DNA of 64,000 nt, taken from assembly GCF_001598435.1 (NCBI RefSeq), contig NZ_BCYY01000017.1:59340-123339 (forward strand), given 5' to 3'. The translations under genes and the position numbers were made by a program. Of the stretch, positions 6,412 through 14,880 are shown in pieces. This stretch comes from Sphingomonas pituitosa NBRC 102491 (GTDB taxonomy: Bacteria; Pseudomonadota; Alphaproteobacteria; Sphingomonadales; Sphingomonadaceae). Each line of letters starts with the position of its first letter. Position 1 is the first letter of the stretch. The notes under the pieces were generated by a model. It did no database searches, was not told where the DNA came from, and was given only the letters and a program-made list of their open reading frames with translations.

Positions 6412-8993
6412 GCGCGGCCGTCCGCACCACCTGCGCCTATTGCGGCGTCGGCTGCGGCATCCGCGCGACCGTCACCGGCGCGCGCACCGTCCGCATCGAG
6501 GGCGATCCCCAACACCCGGCCAATCACGGCAGGCTGTGCTCGAAGGGCACGCATCTCGGCGAGACGGTGGGGCTGGCGGGGCGCCTGCTCCACCCGATGA
6601 TCGGCGACCGGCGGGCGACCTGGGACAAGGCGCTCGACCTCGTCGCCCGCCGCTTCCGCGAGGCGATCGCCGAACATGGCCCGGACAGCGTCGCCTTCTA
6701 CGTCTCGGGCCAGCTGCTGACCGAGGATTATTACGTCGCCAACAAGCTGATGAAGGGCTTTATCGGCTCCGCGAACATCGACACCAACTCGCGGCTCTGC
6801 ATGTCGAGCGCGGTGGCGGGCCACATGCGCGCGTTCGGCGAGGATGTGGTGGCGGGCAGCTATGCCGATATCGACGCCGCCGATCTGATCGTGCTGGTGG
6901 GGTCGAACACTGCCTGGTGCCACCCGGTGGTCTATCAGCGGATCATGGCGGCGCGGGCCGAGCGCGGGGCCCGGCTGGTGGTCATCGATCCGCGCCGCAC
7001 CGAAACGGCCGAGGAAGCGGACCTGCACCTGGCCCTGCGCCCCGGCAGCGACGTGGCGCTGTTCAACGGTCTGCTCGCGCATTGCCGCGCCGAAGGGCTT
7101 ATCGATGCCGAAAACCTCGACGTGCCGGAAGGTTTCTGGGATGCGCTGGGCGTGGGGCACGACCTGTGGTCGACAGCCCAGACCTGCGATCTGACGCCCG
7201 CCGATCTCCAGCTTTTCTACCAGCTGTTCGCCGCGCATCCGCGCACCGTCACGCTGTTCAGCCAGGGTATCAACCAGTCGATCCGCGGCACCGATCAGGT
7301 GAACGCGATCCTCAACCTGCACCTCGCCACAGGCCGGATCGGCACGTCCGGCGCGGCGCCCTTCTCGATCACCGGCCAGCCCAACGCCATGGGCGGGCGT
7401 GAGGTGGGCGGGCTCGCCTCGACGCTGGCGGCGCATCGCGGATTCGGCGCGGAAGACATCGCCGATGTCGGTCGCTTCTGGGCCGCCCCGCGCATGGCGA
7501 CACGGCCGGGCCTGAAGGCCGTCGACCTGTTCCGCGCGGTGGGTGAGGGGCGGATCAAGGCGCTGTGGATCATGGCGACCAACCCCGCCGTGTCGATGCC
7601 CGATGCCGGCCGCGTGCGCGAGGCGCTGGCCGGCTGTCCCTTCGTCGTCGTGTCCGATGTGATCGCCGAAACCGACACCAGCGTCCACGCCCATGTCCGC
7701 CTGCCGGCGGCCGCGTGGGGGGAGAAGGATGGGACCGTCACCAACTCCGAACGCACGATCAGCCGCCAGCGTGCCTTCCTGCCGCTGCCCGGCGAGGCAA
7801 AGCCCGATTGGTGGATCATCACCCAGGTCGCGCGGCGGATGGGGTTCCGCACCGCCTTCCCCTATGACCGCCCGGCCGACATCTGGCGCGAACATGCGCG
7901 CCTGACCGCCTATCGCAACGACGGCGCGCGCATGCTCGACCTGAGGGGCAGGGCAGCGATCGGCAATCACGATTACGATGCGCTGACGCCGTTCCAGTGG
8001 CGGGCGGACCCGTTCGCCGATGGCCGCTACCCGACACCAAGCGGGCGCGCCCGGCTGGTGCCGGTCGTGCAGCGCCCGCTGGACATGCCGCTGCGCGACT
8101 GGCCGATGACGCTCAACACCGGCCGTTACCGCGATCAGTGGCACAGCATGACGCGAACCGGCTTGTCGCCAAGGCTCGCCCGGCATCGCGAGGAACCCCT
8201 GGTCGAGATCCATCCCGAGGATGCCGCGGGGCTGGGCCTCGCCGACGGGGCGCTGGCGCGGGTGGCGACGCCGCAAGGGGAAAGCCTGTTCCGCGTTGCC
8301 CATCATCCCGGCCAGCGCCGGGGCGAGCTGTTCACCCCGATCCACTGGACCGATCGTCAGGCGCGGGGCGGGCGCACCGGGCTGCTGGCGCGGGACATCG
8401 CCGATCCGCATTCGGGCCAGCCCGGCTTCAAGCTCTCGCCGGCGCGCATCGCGTCCGTGGCCGTCGACTGGCGCGGTTTCCTGATCGTGCAGGGCGAAAC
8501 GCAGCCGCCGGACTGCCTGTGGGCGACGCGGGTGATGGTGCCCGGCGGCGTGCTCTACGAACTGGCCGGCATCGGCGACGCTGCCGCGCTCGATCGGGCG
8601 CTGCCCCCCGGAGAGCGGATCGAGGCGAGCGACCCTGCGCGCGGCACGCGGCGCGTGGCGGTGCTGCGCGACGGTCGGCTGGCGGCGGTGCTGTTCGTCG
8701 CGCGCGTGGGCGAACTGCCGGGCCGCGACTGGCTGATCGCCCAGCTCGACCAGCCACAGGGGCTGCAGGTACTCGCCGGCCGCGCGCCCGGCCGGAGAAC
8801 GGACCGCGGGCCCATCGTCTGCGCCTGTTTCGAGGTGGGCCTGCATAGCATCACCGCGGCGATCCGCGACCAGCGGCTTGCCGATGTCGCCGCCGTCGGC
8901 GCGGCGTTGCGAGCGGGCACCAATTGCGGATCGTGCCGCCCGGCGCTTGCCCGCATTCTATCCAACATGGCAAAGGAGGTCGCGCATGGCTGA
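6408..8993 (+). CDS. nasA: Assimilatory nitrate reductase, molybdopterin catalytic subunit with fused BFD domain
   Basis: An 861-residue cytoplasmic Mo-bisMGD oxidoreductase reducing nitrate to nitrite. The N-terminal [4Fe-4S] ligands are CAYCGVGCG and, about 35 residues later, LCSKG. The molybdopterin oxidoreductase core follows, then the C-terminal molydopterin dinucleotide-binding domain (about 560-690), and finally a BFD-type [2Fe-2S] domain (about 800-855; CACFEVG and NCGSCRPA). The extra cluster is typical of NADH-linked or ferredoxin-linked Nas enzymes and may replace a separate electron-transfer subunit. The start is the GTG at 6408, which overlaps the nirD stop (GTGA); an in-frame start at 6336 would lie inside nirD. 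The 3' end overlaps cobA by eight bases. Confidence 0.93.
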   Translation: MSAAVRTTCAYCGVGCGIRATVTGARTVRIEGDPQHPANHGRLCSKGTHLGETVGLAGRLLHPMIGDRRATWDKALDLVARRFREAIAEHGPDSVAFYVSGQLLTEDYYVANKLMKGFIGSANIDTNSRLCMSSAVAGHMRAFGEDVVAGSYADIDAADLIVLVGSNTAWCHPVVYQRIMAARAERGARLVVIDPRRTETAEEADLHLALRPGSDVALFNGLLAHCRAEGLIDAENLDVPEGFWDALGVGHDLWSTAQTCDLTPADLQLFYQLFAAHPRTVTLFSQGINQSIRGTDQVNAILNLHLATGRIGTSGAAPFSITGQPNAMGGREVGGLASTLAAHRGFGAEDIADVGRFWAAPRMATRPGLKAVDLFRAVGEGRIKALWIMATNPAVSMPDAGRVREALAGCPFVVVSDVIAETDTSVHAHVRLPAAAWGEKDGTVTNSERTISRQRAFLPLPGEAKPDWWIITQVARRMGFRTAFPYDRPADIWREHARLTAYRNDGARMLDLRGRAAIGNHDYDALTPFQWRADPFADGRYPTPSGRARLVPVVQRPLDMPLRDWPMTLNTGRYRDQWHSMTRTGLSPRLARHREEPLVEIHPEDAAGLGLADGALARVATPQGESLFRVAHHPGQRRGELFTPIHWTDRQARGGRTGLLARDIADPHSGQPGFKLSPARIASVAVDWRGFLIVQGETQPPDCLWATRVMVPGGVLYELAGIGDAAALDRALPPGERIEASDPARGTRRVAVLRDGRLAAVLFVARVGELPGRDWLIAQLDQPQGLQVLAGRAPGRRTDRGPIVCACFEVGLHSITAAIRDQRLADVAAVGAALRAGTNCGSCRPALARILSNMAKEVAHG

Positions 8994-9795
8994 CGAATTT
9001 CCCGCCGGCAGCGTCTGGTTGGTCGGGGCGGGTCCGGGCGACCCGGACCTGCTCACCCGCAAGGCCGAGCGGCTGCTTCGCACGGCCTCCATCGTCTTCT
9101 ACGATGCGCTGGTGGGGGAGGGCGTGCTCGCGCTGATCCCGGCATCGGTGCGGCGAGTCGCGGTGGGCAAGCGCTCCGGTCGCCACTCCAAGGACCAGGC
9201 GACGATCAACGACCTGCTTGTCGCCGCGGCGTGCGCGGGCGAGCGGGTGGTGCGGTTGAAGGGCGGCGATCCTTCGATCTTCGGCCGGTCGATGGAGGAA
9301 TGTGCGGCGCTGGCCCAAGCCGGTGTGCGGGTACGGATCTGCCCGGGAATCACCGCCGCGAGCGCGGCGGCCGCCTCTGCCGGCGTCTCGCTTTCGCTGC
9401 GGGGGCTCGCGCGGCGGGTGCAGTTCGCCACCGCGCACAAGCGCGGCGATGCTCCTCTCGATCTCGACTGGGCAGCGCTGGCGGACCCGCATTGCACGAC
9501 GGTCTTCTATATGGGCCGCAGCGCAGCGGCTGAGATCAGCCGCAACCTCACGGCTGCGGGGCTTTCCGGTGCCACGCCGGTGCTGCTCGCTTGCGATGTG
9601 AGCCTGGCTAGCGAGCGGCTGCTGCACACCCGGCTCGATCTTCTGCACGTCGCGGTATCCGCCTTTTGCGACGATCGCCCCACCCTGATCATGGTAGGCG
9701 AGGCGCTTGCGGCGGGAGGCAGGATGCCGATGGCCGCTTCCGGATATGACCTCCTCCGCGACGTGAAGCTCGAAAGCACAAGCCGGGCACTCTAA
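8986..9795 (+). CDS. cobA: Uroporphyrinogen-III C-methyltransferase (SUMT)
   Basis: A 269-residue SAM-dependent methylase that makes precorrin-2, the first step to siroheme, the cofactor of NirB. The family motifs are clear: VGAGPGDPDLLT near residue 12, VRLKGGDPSIFGR near 90 and the PGITAASAAAA segment near 120. It is a stand-alone SUMT, not the fused CysG. The ATG at 8986 has a nearly perfect ribosome site, AAAGGAGGT, and overlaps the end of the nitrate reductase gene. As last gene of the operon it links cofactor supply to nitrite reductase synthesis. Confidence 0.93.
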   Translation: MADEFPAGSVWLVGAGPGDPDLLTRKAERLLRTASIVFYDALVGEGVLALIPASVRRVAVGKRSGRHSKDQATINDLLVAAACAGERVVRLKGGDPSIFGRSMEECAALAQAGVRVRICPGITAASAAAASAGVSLSLRGLARRVQFATAHKRGDAPLDLDWAALADPHCTTVFYMGRSAAAEISRNLTAAGLSGATPVLLACDVSLASERLLHTRLDLLHVAVSAFCDDRPTLIMVGEALAAGGRMPMAASGYDLLRDVKLESTSRAL

Positions 9796-10183
9796 CGCGC
9801 GGTCGCGCCGCCATTTTCGAACGGGAGTGCTGCCCCCGGTTGTTGCCCGAGTCGGGCGCGTTCACGATGCGCGGTTTGAACCGCGCCGGGGCTGTCGGAG
9901 CCACATGGATGCGTCCCGCGGCCATGTCGATGTCGTCCGCGGCAGCATGAGGCCGGAAGCGCCTGACCGGAGTCAGGGCGCACGACGAGCATTTTCGGAC
10001 GGTGACATAAGCCAAGCAACGGCGCGCTGGACGATCTGTTCGAAAGTTCATGTGTATCATGCCCTGCAAGGGGGTATTGCGTAGTGACGTGACGTCGGCC
10101 GGGCCGCTATATCGACAGACCGCTCCACCGGAGCACAGCAGCCGCCGGGCGATTGCCTGCAGGCTCATGAAAGAAGCTGCGTG
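9796..10183 (+). other. 388-base gap; no gene seen
   Basis: No ORF here has a convincing ribosome site or protein-like composition; an 85-codon frame at 9827-10084 is arginine/glycine-rich and looks like a chance frame. The gap holds one perfect palindrome (listed separately) and must contain the promoter of the receiver gene at 10184. Confidence 0.5.
9870..9887. repeat. Perfect 18-bp palindrome
   Basis: GCGCGGTT-TG-AACCGCGC is fully symmetrical with 8-bp arms. No T tract follows, so it is a poor terminator. It could be an operator or the base of a hairpin in the transcript running out of cobA. Confidence 0.5.
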
Positions 10184-10567
10184 ATGAATGCGATTCTCGT
10201 TCTCCTCGTCGAGGACGAACCTATGCTTCTTATCAACGCTCAAGACGTCCTGGAGGATGGCGGGTTCGAGGTGGTCGACGCATCGAACGGAGAGGACGCG
10301 CTCAGAATCCTGGAGGCGGATGTCGACAAGGTCGCCGGATTGATCACCGATGTTCGGCTCGGCGCCGGGACGAGCGGGTGGGACGTTGCCCGCCGCGCTC
10401 GCGAACTCAAGCCGACGATGCCGGTCGTCTACATGACCGCGGAGAGCGGCGAGGACTGGTCGGCCCATGGTGTTCCGAAGAGCATCCTGGTCCAGAAGCC
10501 CTTCGCTCCCGCTCAGCTCCTGACCGCGATCTCGACCTTGATCAACGAGTCGGCCACCAGCCTCTGA
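10184..10567 (+). CDS. Single-domain response regulator (receiver only)
   Basis: A 127-residue CheY-like receiver domain with no output domain. The acidic pair is in LVEDEP near residue 9, the phosphoacceptor Asp is in LITDVRLG near 55, the Thr/Ser switch position is in YMTAES near 85 and the conserved Lys is in VQKPFAP near 106. Such proteins act by protein contact or as phosphate sinks. The frame also opens with GTG three bases upstream (10181); ATG 10184 is preferred. Partners may be the HWE or hybrid kinases in this window, but nothing in the sequence fixes which. Confidence 0.85.
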   Translation: MNAILVLLVEDEPMLLINAQDVLEDGGFEVVDASNGEDALRILEADVDKVAGLITDVRLGAGTSGWDVARRARELKPTMPVVYMTAESGEDWSAHGVPKSILVQKPFAPAQLLTAISTLINESATSL

Positions 10568-10710
10568 CATCGCGGCGGTCGATCACCTTCGTGGACCCGG
10601 CGCCTGCACAGGCAGGGTATCGACGCATTTTCAGATAATTTTCGCCTATCGCTGCCAAGGGCGGCGGCGCGCTCTATAAGGTAAACGAAACCCTAAGATT
10701 TGAGATCGCG

Positions 10711-10899
10711 ATGCTGAACTCCCTGATGACTTCCTCGCGCCGTTCGGCCACCGCGGCAGAACGTGCACCTGCCACGGCATCGAGCGAACTTCGACACTTC
10801 GAGCTTTGTCCGATGTGCGGGCAAGCCGTCGACCGGAGGGATGACTTCGCGGTCATGCACCACCTGCCGCTTGGGCATAAACCCACGCCTGTCCAATGA
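10711..10899 (+). CDS. Small protein with a CPMCG zinc-ribbon-like motif
   Basis: A 62-residue ORF. The second half has a possible metal site: CPMCG near residue 33, then a His pair and a further His (MHHLPLGH) near 49-55. The first half is serine/alanine-rich and probably disordered. There is a weak purine-rich stretch (GAGAT) before the ATG. I do not recognise a characterised family. It is in a run of small orphan ORFs, and codon use is like that of its neighbours. Confidence 0.5.
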   Translation: MLNSLMTSSRRSATAAERAPATASSELRHFELCPMCGQAVDRRDDFAVMHHLPLGHKPTPVQ

Positions 10900-10938
10900 T
10901 CTAGCCGGCGGCTTGTCCGCTACCATCCAGGAGCGGAG

Positions 10939-11100
10939 ATGCTCTGGCGCCTCCGCCCCCTCTACTGGATTGGCCGGGCCTCCGCTATCCGCCGGGAGAG
11001 CCCTGTCCATGTTCGGGCAGGCGGGGCCTGCGGCAGCGACGAACCCATTGTCGCGCCTGATGCGGCCGCTTTTGAATCTGCCTCTGGAGCAAATACTTAG
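10939..11100 (+). CDS. Possible 53-residue small ORF
   Basis: The ATG at 10939 follows AGGAG with a 5-base spacer, which is the main argument for it. The product begins MLWRLRPLYWIGRAS and then becomes Ala/Gly-rich and acidic with two Cys. No family is recognised and composition alone does not prove coding; treat as a candidate only. Confidence 0.25.
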   Translation: MLWRLRPLYWIGRASAIRRESPVHVRAGGACGSDEPIVAPDAAAFESASGANT

Positions 11101-11565
11101 GTGTAATGCCTGGGGCCGTATCGCGCTTGGCGTTAAGGGGTGCCTGCTATCCGGGACATGCTACCCTCGGCGTTGCGGTTATCCCCTCTGTCATCATCGA
11201 GGGTAGCACCGTATTCGGGCAAGCGGGGCATCGCCTGACCGGGATCGTCCGCATCGATCGAGATAGTGCGGCGGCAAGGCTGGCGGTGGGCCGCCCGCGT
11301 CCCCATATGTGCTTCATCGCGCCGCACGCCCCGAGCCTGGCCGCGACTGAGAGTTGTTCATGCTCCCGCTCTGATGCGGAGTTTTGCATGCCGATCCTCC
11401 GCCTCCTCCCATTGCATCGCCCGCCCTCACGGTTCCCGCTGGAGCCGATCGCACCCCCGTGCGGCCATCCGCACGCCGGTTCCGCAGGGCGGCGCATCGC
11501 ATCTTTCGCACATCGCCCGTGGATATCCGCGCGGCCGCGAGCAACGCTTTCGAGGAACCAGGAAC
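11101..11565 (+). other. 465-base gap with an inverted repeat
   Basis: No convincing gene. A 201-codon frame (11106-11711) runs through it but has Cys/His/Pro/Arg-rich composition, lacks a clear ribosome site and would overlap the better-supported small gene at 11566. The stretch contains a strong inverted repeat at 11160-11207 and a 16-base direct repeat copy at 11214-11229, so a structured or non-coding RNA is possible. Confidence 0.4.
11160..11207. repeat. 10-bp perfect inverted repeat
   Basis: GCTACCCTCG (11160-11169) and CGAGGGTAGC (11198-11207) are exact complements separated by 28 bases. No T tract follows. It could fold as an RNA stem-loop or serve as a protein site. Confidence 0.5.
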
Positions 11566-11694
11566 ATGGCCAAGGGACAGCAACGCGGCAATCGCGAGAC
11601 GCGAAAGCCCAAGAAGCCGGAACCGCCGAAGCAGAATGCTTCCAATCCCTCGATGAAGGGAACGCCCCCGGTGCAACCCGCGAAACAGGGCTGA
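11566..11694 (+). CDS. Small Lys/Pro-rich protein, sphingomonad type
   Basis: A 42-residue basic protein starting MAKGQQRGNRETRKPKKPEP and ending in a Pro/Gln-rich tail. Short proteins with this MAKGQ start and a KPKK core are common in sphingomonads and other alphaproteobacteria, but have no known function; the composition suggests a disordered, possibly nucleic-acid-binding peptide. The ATG follows GAGGAACCAGGAAC, which supplies a ribosome site. Confidence 0.65.
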   Translation: MAKGQQRGNRETRKPKKPEPPKQNASNPSMKGTPPVQPAKQG

Positions 11695-11722
11695 TCGTTC
11701 GCTCTCCATGAAAGGCCTATCC

Positions 11723-11983
11723 ATGCAGCCCTCGTTCGACCTCTGCCGTACCCAGCAGGCGCATCAACAGGCGCTCGCCCGCGCGACCACCCTCGACAAT
11801 GTCCGGCTGATCGCCAGCGCCGCCGCCGCTGCCTGGGCGAAGGAAGGCGAGGCGGCCATTCTTCGCGAAGGCCGGAAGCTGCGCACGCGCGCGTTCGCCA
11901 TGGCGACGGTGGTTGAGCCCCCGTTGGGCACGCTTCGCGGGCTGAGTGAAAACCCCGATCGCGGACATGCCGACGAGGGCTGA
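11723..11983 (+). CDS. Small helical protein of unknown function
   Basis: An 86-residue ORF. Residues 1-65 look like a real, mostly helical protein (LDNVRLIASAAAAAWAKEG near residues 24-42), while the last 20 residues change character, so a frameshift or a divergent C-terminus is possible. ATG 11723 is preferred to ATG 11708 because AAAGG lies seven bases before it. I do not recognise a characterised family. Confidence 0.45.
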   Translation: MQPSFDLCRTQQAHQQALARATTLDNVRLIASAAAAAWAKEGEAAILREGRKLRTRAFAMATVVEPPLGTLRGLSENPDRGHADEG

Positions 11984-12089
11984 TGTCGCCAGAGGCTGCC
12001 GCAGGCGCAAGCGCGGGGATGCGGGCCGGAATGGGAGCGAGGCACGCTTCTTCCTTCGCGCCGGCCCGTTACCCGCGGCTTTCCCCAGC

Positions 12090-12257
12090 TCACGACCCGG
12101 TAGCTTCGCGTTCGCGCAGCGCGGCGAGCTGGCCGCGCATCTGACGGCGTACGCGGGTGCGATGCTGGTAGCTATCATGGCGCTCCCCCACCCACCCGGC
12201 GCCGAATGCCGGAGCAGGTTCGTGGGGCAGGGGGATGTCTTTCTGGTCGATGGCCAT
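12090..12257 (-). CDS. 55-residue charged protein of unknown function
   Basis: A short ORF on the minus strand with a good ribosome site, GAGGAGA, eight bases before its ATG. The product starts MAIDQKDIPLPHEPAPAFGA and continues with a charged, helical half rich in Arg and Gln (residues 30-52). The composition is clearly protein-like, unlike the longer overlapping frames. It is probably a soluble cytoplasmic peptide. No family recognised. Confidence 0.6.
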   Translation of the reverse strand: MAIDQKDIPLPHEPAPAFGAGWVGERHDSYQHRTRVRRQMRGQLAALREREATGS

Positions 12258-12371
12258 GCGTGTCTCCTCGGCCGAGCGGGAGTACGAAGCATCTCTCAGT
12301 CGCGGCGGCGCTCATGGCCAGTGCTGCGATAACGGGGATCTGGAGGCGACGAAGCGCCATGGATAGATGCG

Positions 12372-13445
12372 GTGACACCCTTTGGTTGCCGCGCGGCGCC
12401 TTCAGGCTTAAGCTGCTGTATAATCAGGTCAGGAACCGACATTTCCAGCGATCTCGATCATCCAAGGCACGCCTGGCATGCCAACCATTTGCGGCTGGCC
12501 ATCGAAGCCGCCGGCGTATCGCTTTGGGCATGGAACGTGGACAACGGCCGCTTCTCGATGGATGCGCAGGGCTTCGCGCTCTGGGGACTTCCCTGGCGCG
12601 AGACCGTCACCTTCGAGCAACTTTCGGAGCACATTCACCCGGCCGATCAGGACCGGGTGCGGGCTGCCTTCCACGCGACGCGCGCGACCCTCGGGTCCTA
12701 TGAAACCGACTTCCGCATCCTGGCGGGCAAAGATGTCCGGTGGATCGCGGCGCGGGGCCAGGGGGAGGATGCCGGTATCGTCGAGCGTACCATGTTCGGC
12801 ATCTTCCTGGACGTGACCGGCCGCAAGCAGGCGGAAGAGGGACATGAACTCCTCGCCGGGGAGATGAGCCATCGCGTGAAGAACCTGCTGGCCATCGCCG
12901 CCGGGCTGACCGGAATCGCGGCGCGGACGACATCGACCAAGACCGACATGGCCCGCGAGCTCATCCAGCGCCTCACCGCACTGGGCCGCGCGCATGACCT
13001 CGTCCGGCCACTACCCGCCGACCAAGGCTCCGCCGCCCTGCTCGGCGATCTGATTTCCGTCCTGCTCGCGCCCTATGACGACACGGGCGCGTTCAGCGGG
13101 CGGATCCGGGTGGCGGTGCCCCGCATGGGGGTAGGCGAGGCGGCGGCGACCAGTCTCGCCATGGTGGTCCATGAGCTGGCCACCAACGCGCTGAAATATG
13201 GTGCGCTGTCCACGTCGTCGGGAACGCTCGACATCTCCTCGCATTCGGCGGGCGAGCGCATCTGTCTCAAGTGGGTCGAGCGCGGGGGGCCTGTCATCAC
13301 CGGGCCCTGCGAAACCCGCGGGTTCGGCAGCCAACTCGTCGAACGCAGCGTCGAACGGCAGCTGGGTGGAACGATCGAACGCCAATGGTCCGCAGAGGGA
13401 CTGGCCGTCACCCTGACTCTCGATCGCGCCAACCTGGCCTGCTAG
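12372..13445 (+). CDS. PAS-domain HWE-type sensor histidine kinase
   Basis: About 357 residues: a PAS sensor domain (about 40-155) followed by a HWE-family kinase core. The phosphoacceptor box is MSHRVKNLLAIA near residue 168, the N-box is HELATNALKYGAL near 268, and the W-x-E of the family is in KWVERGGP near 303. No membrane segment, so it senses in the cytoplasm. HWE kinases of alphaproteobacteria often feed the general stress response (PhyR-NepR-EcfG). The start is uncertain: GTG 12372 is the first in-frame start, but the first ~35 residues look non-native; TTG 12489 at the PAS border is an alternative, though neither has a clear ribosome site. Confidence 0.85.
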   Translation: MTPFGCRAAPSGLSCCIIRSGTDISSDLDHPRHAWHANHLRLAIEAAGVSLWAWNVDNGRFSMDAQGFALWGLPWRETVTFEQLSEHIHPADQDRVRAAFHATRATLGSYETDFRILAGKDVRWIAARGQGEDAGIVERTMFGIFLDVTGRKQAEEGHELLAGEMSHRVKNLLAIAAGLTGIAARTTSTKTDMARELIQRLTALGRAHDLVRPLPADQGSAALLGDLISVLLAPYDDTGAFSGRIRVAVPRMGVGEAAATSLAMVVHELATNALKYGALSTSSGTLDISSHSAGERICLKWVERGGPVITGPCETRGFGSQLVERSVERQLGGTIERQWSAEGLAVTLTLDRANLAC

Positions 13446-13474
13446 GTTCCCGGTTTCGCCAGGCGCCGCACCGG

Positions 13475-14614
13475 CTAGCGCATCAGCCCGGCCGCGCGGA
13501 GCGCATCCTCGATCACCCGGCCGATCTTGTTCGCTGGCGCCATCCCACCCGCCGGCGCTGCCGCACGAGGGGGCGGCGTCTCGGCGTGCTGGGGAACGGC
13601 GGCCGGGACGACATTCGCGCGCTTGCTCGCCGGGCGCCCCTCTCGCATCGGCAGATCCCCGGCGATGCCCCAGAACTGCGCGATGCGCCGCGTGGAGGAG
13701 ATGCCGGCTTCCAGCATGAACGGTCCAGCCGCGCCGCACCCGTCCGGGCCCGCGGTGGCCAGCGGGGTGCCGTGGCCCATTCCGTCGATCCGATATTCCT
13801 CGATGACCGCGCGGCCCTGTCCGTCGTGCCACGCCGTGCGGCGATACCCGTCGCCCTGTTCGACCTGCCTGGTCTCGCGCGATGCATGGTGCAGTGCGCG
13901 CCATTGCTCGACGACGAGCGTGGCGTTGGCGGCATGGACGGTGGCGTCGGCGGTTCCGTGCCACACCGAAAGGCGCGGCCATGGCCCGCGATGCGGCGAA
14001 GCCTTGGCGACGAGGTCGCCGAGCGCCGCTGCCGGCGGCCCGCCGTGCGCGCGCATCCGGTCGAAAGCTTCAGGCACGGAATGGGCCGTGCCATAGGGCA
14101 GGCCCGCGATGACCGCGCCGCCGGCGAACACATCGGGATAGGTGGCGAGCATCACCGAGGTCATGGCCCCGCCCGCTGACAATCCGGTCACATAGATGCG
14201 CGCCGGATCGATGCCGTGCGCGGTGACCATCGCCGCCACCATCTGGCGGATCGACAGCGCCTCGCCGGCATCGCGCCGCGTGTCCTCGGGGTGGAACCAG
14301 TTGAAGCAGAGGTTTGGGTTGTTGGCGCGCTGTTGCTCAGGATACAGCAGCGCGAAGCCATGCGCATCGGCAAGCCGTGACCAGCCGGCGCCATGATCAT
14401 AGCCTGCCGCGGTCTGGGTGCAGCCATGCAGCACCACCACCAGGGGCGCGTTGTCCGCCAAATGCTCCGGCACGTAGCAGCGCGCGCGCAAGGCACCCGG
14501 GTTGCTGCCGAACGCCGGCAGATCCTGCAGGCGATCCGGGGTGCCGCCGCTTCCCGGCAGCGCGGCACCGCGCATGGCGGAAAGGCGTTCGATCGTGTCC
14601 TTGATGCTTCGCAT
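13475..14614 (-). CDS. PHB depolymerase-family esterase (alpha/beta hydrolase)
   Basis: A 379-residue hydrolase of the LpqC/poly(3-hydroxybutyrate) depolymerase type. The oxyanion region is VVLHGCTQTAAGYD near residue 60, the nucleophile Ser is in GLSAGGAM near 142, with an Asp in WHGTADATV and a His in GMGHGTP completing a likely triad. No signal peptide is seen, so it probably acts in the cytoplasm, on short hydroxyalkanoate or other esters. The last ~60 residues are a Pro/Ala-rich linker and a short helix (KIGRVIEDALRAAGL). ATG 14614 is preceded by AGGAGAA on the minus strand; a frame running back to 14707 is rejected for that reason. Confidence 0.8.
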   Translation of the reverse strand: MRSIKDTIERLSAMRGAALPGSGGTPDRLQDLPAFGSNPGALRARCYVPEHLADNAPLVVVLHGCTQTAAGYDHGAGWSRLADAHGFALLYPEQQRANNPNLCFNWFHPEDTRRDAGEALSIRQMVAAMVTAHGIDPARIYVTGLSAGGAMTSVMLATYPDVFAGGAVIAGLPYGTAHSVPEAFDRMRAHGGPPAAALGDLVAKASPHRGPWPRLSVWHGTADATVHAANATLVVEQWRALHHASRETRQVEQGDGYRRTAWHDGQGRAVIEEYRIDGMGHGTPLATAGPDGCGAAGPFMLEAGISSTRRIAQFWGIAGDLPMREGRPASKRANVVPAAVPQHAETPPPRAAAPAGGMAPANKIGRVIEDALRAAGLMR

Positions 14615-14880
14615 GGGGCATTCTCCTGGCCACGGCGCTCGCCCTGACAATACAGCGACGGTTTGATGCTGCGCTGCACAATGTCGGGCTTCGATCCCCA
14701 ACCGCAAGAGTGCGCTGCCAATTTAGGCGATCGCCGCCAGCGCCGCCTGCCCGGCCGACCATCAAGCCCAAGTCTCTGTTGCCGCAACGAAAAAGCGACG
14801 CGCCAAGATTGTTGCCGTGGGGACACAACCTGCTGCCCGGGGCGTTGGCGTAGCGCCGACGTAGCAATTGGATCAACATC

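Noticed and set aside
3296..9648. Very long minus-strand frames (918 and 949 codons) opposite nirB and the nitrate reductase gene
   Set aside because: They are antisense shadows of GC-rich coding DNA: rich in Arg, His, Gln and Ala, no recognisable domain and no ribosome site, while the plus strand has complete conserved enzymes.
11106..11711. 201-codon plus-strand ORF in the gene-poor stretch
   Set aside because: Cys/His/Pro/Arg-rich, no ribosome site, and overlaps a better-supported small gene at 11566 in another frame.
10900..12372. Prophage, IS or integron remnant in the gene-poor region
   Set aside because: No transposase, integrase or terminal repeats, and base composition is like the rest of the window.
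12175..12378. Minus-strand ORF with a signal-peptide-like start (MALRRLQIPVIAALAMSAAA)
   Set aside because: No ribosome site, runs through the ribosome site and start of the well-supported ORF at 12090-12257, and its second half is a Pro/Arg/His-rich chance frame.
14818..14848. EcfG-type stress promoter (GGAAC-N16/17-CGTT) before the NepR-like ORF
   Set aside because: The best candidate reads GGACA-N17-CGTT, with two mismatches in the -35 box; too weak to claim.
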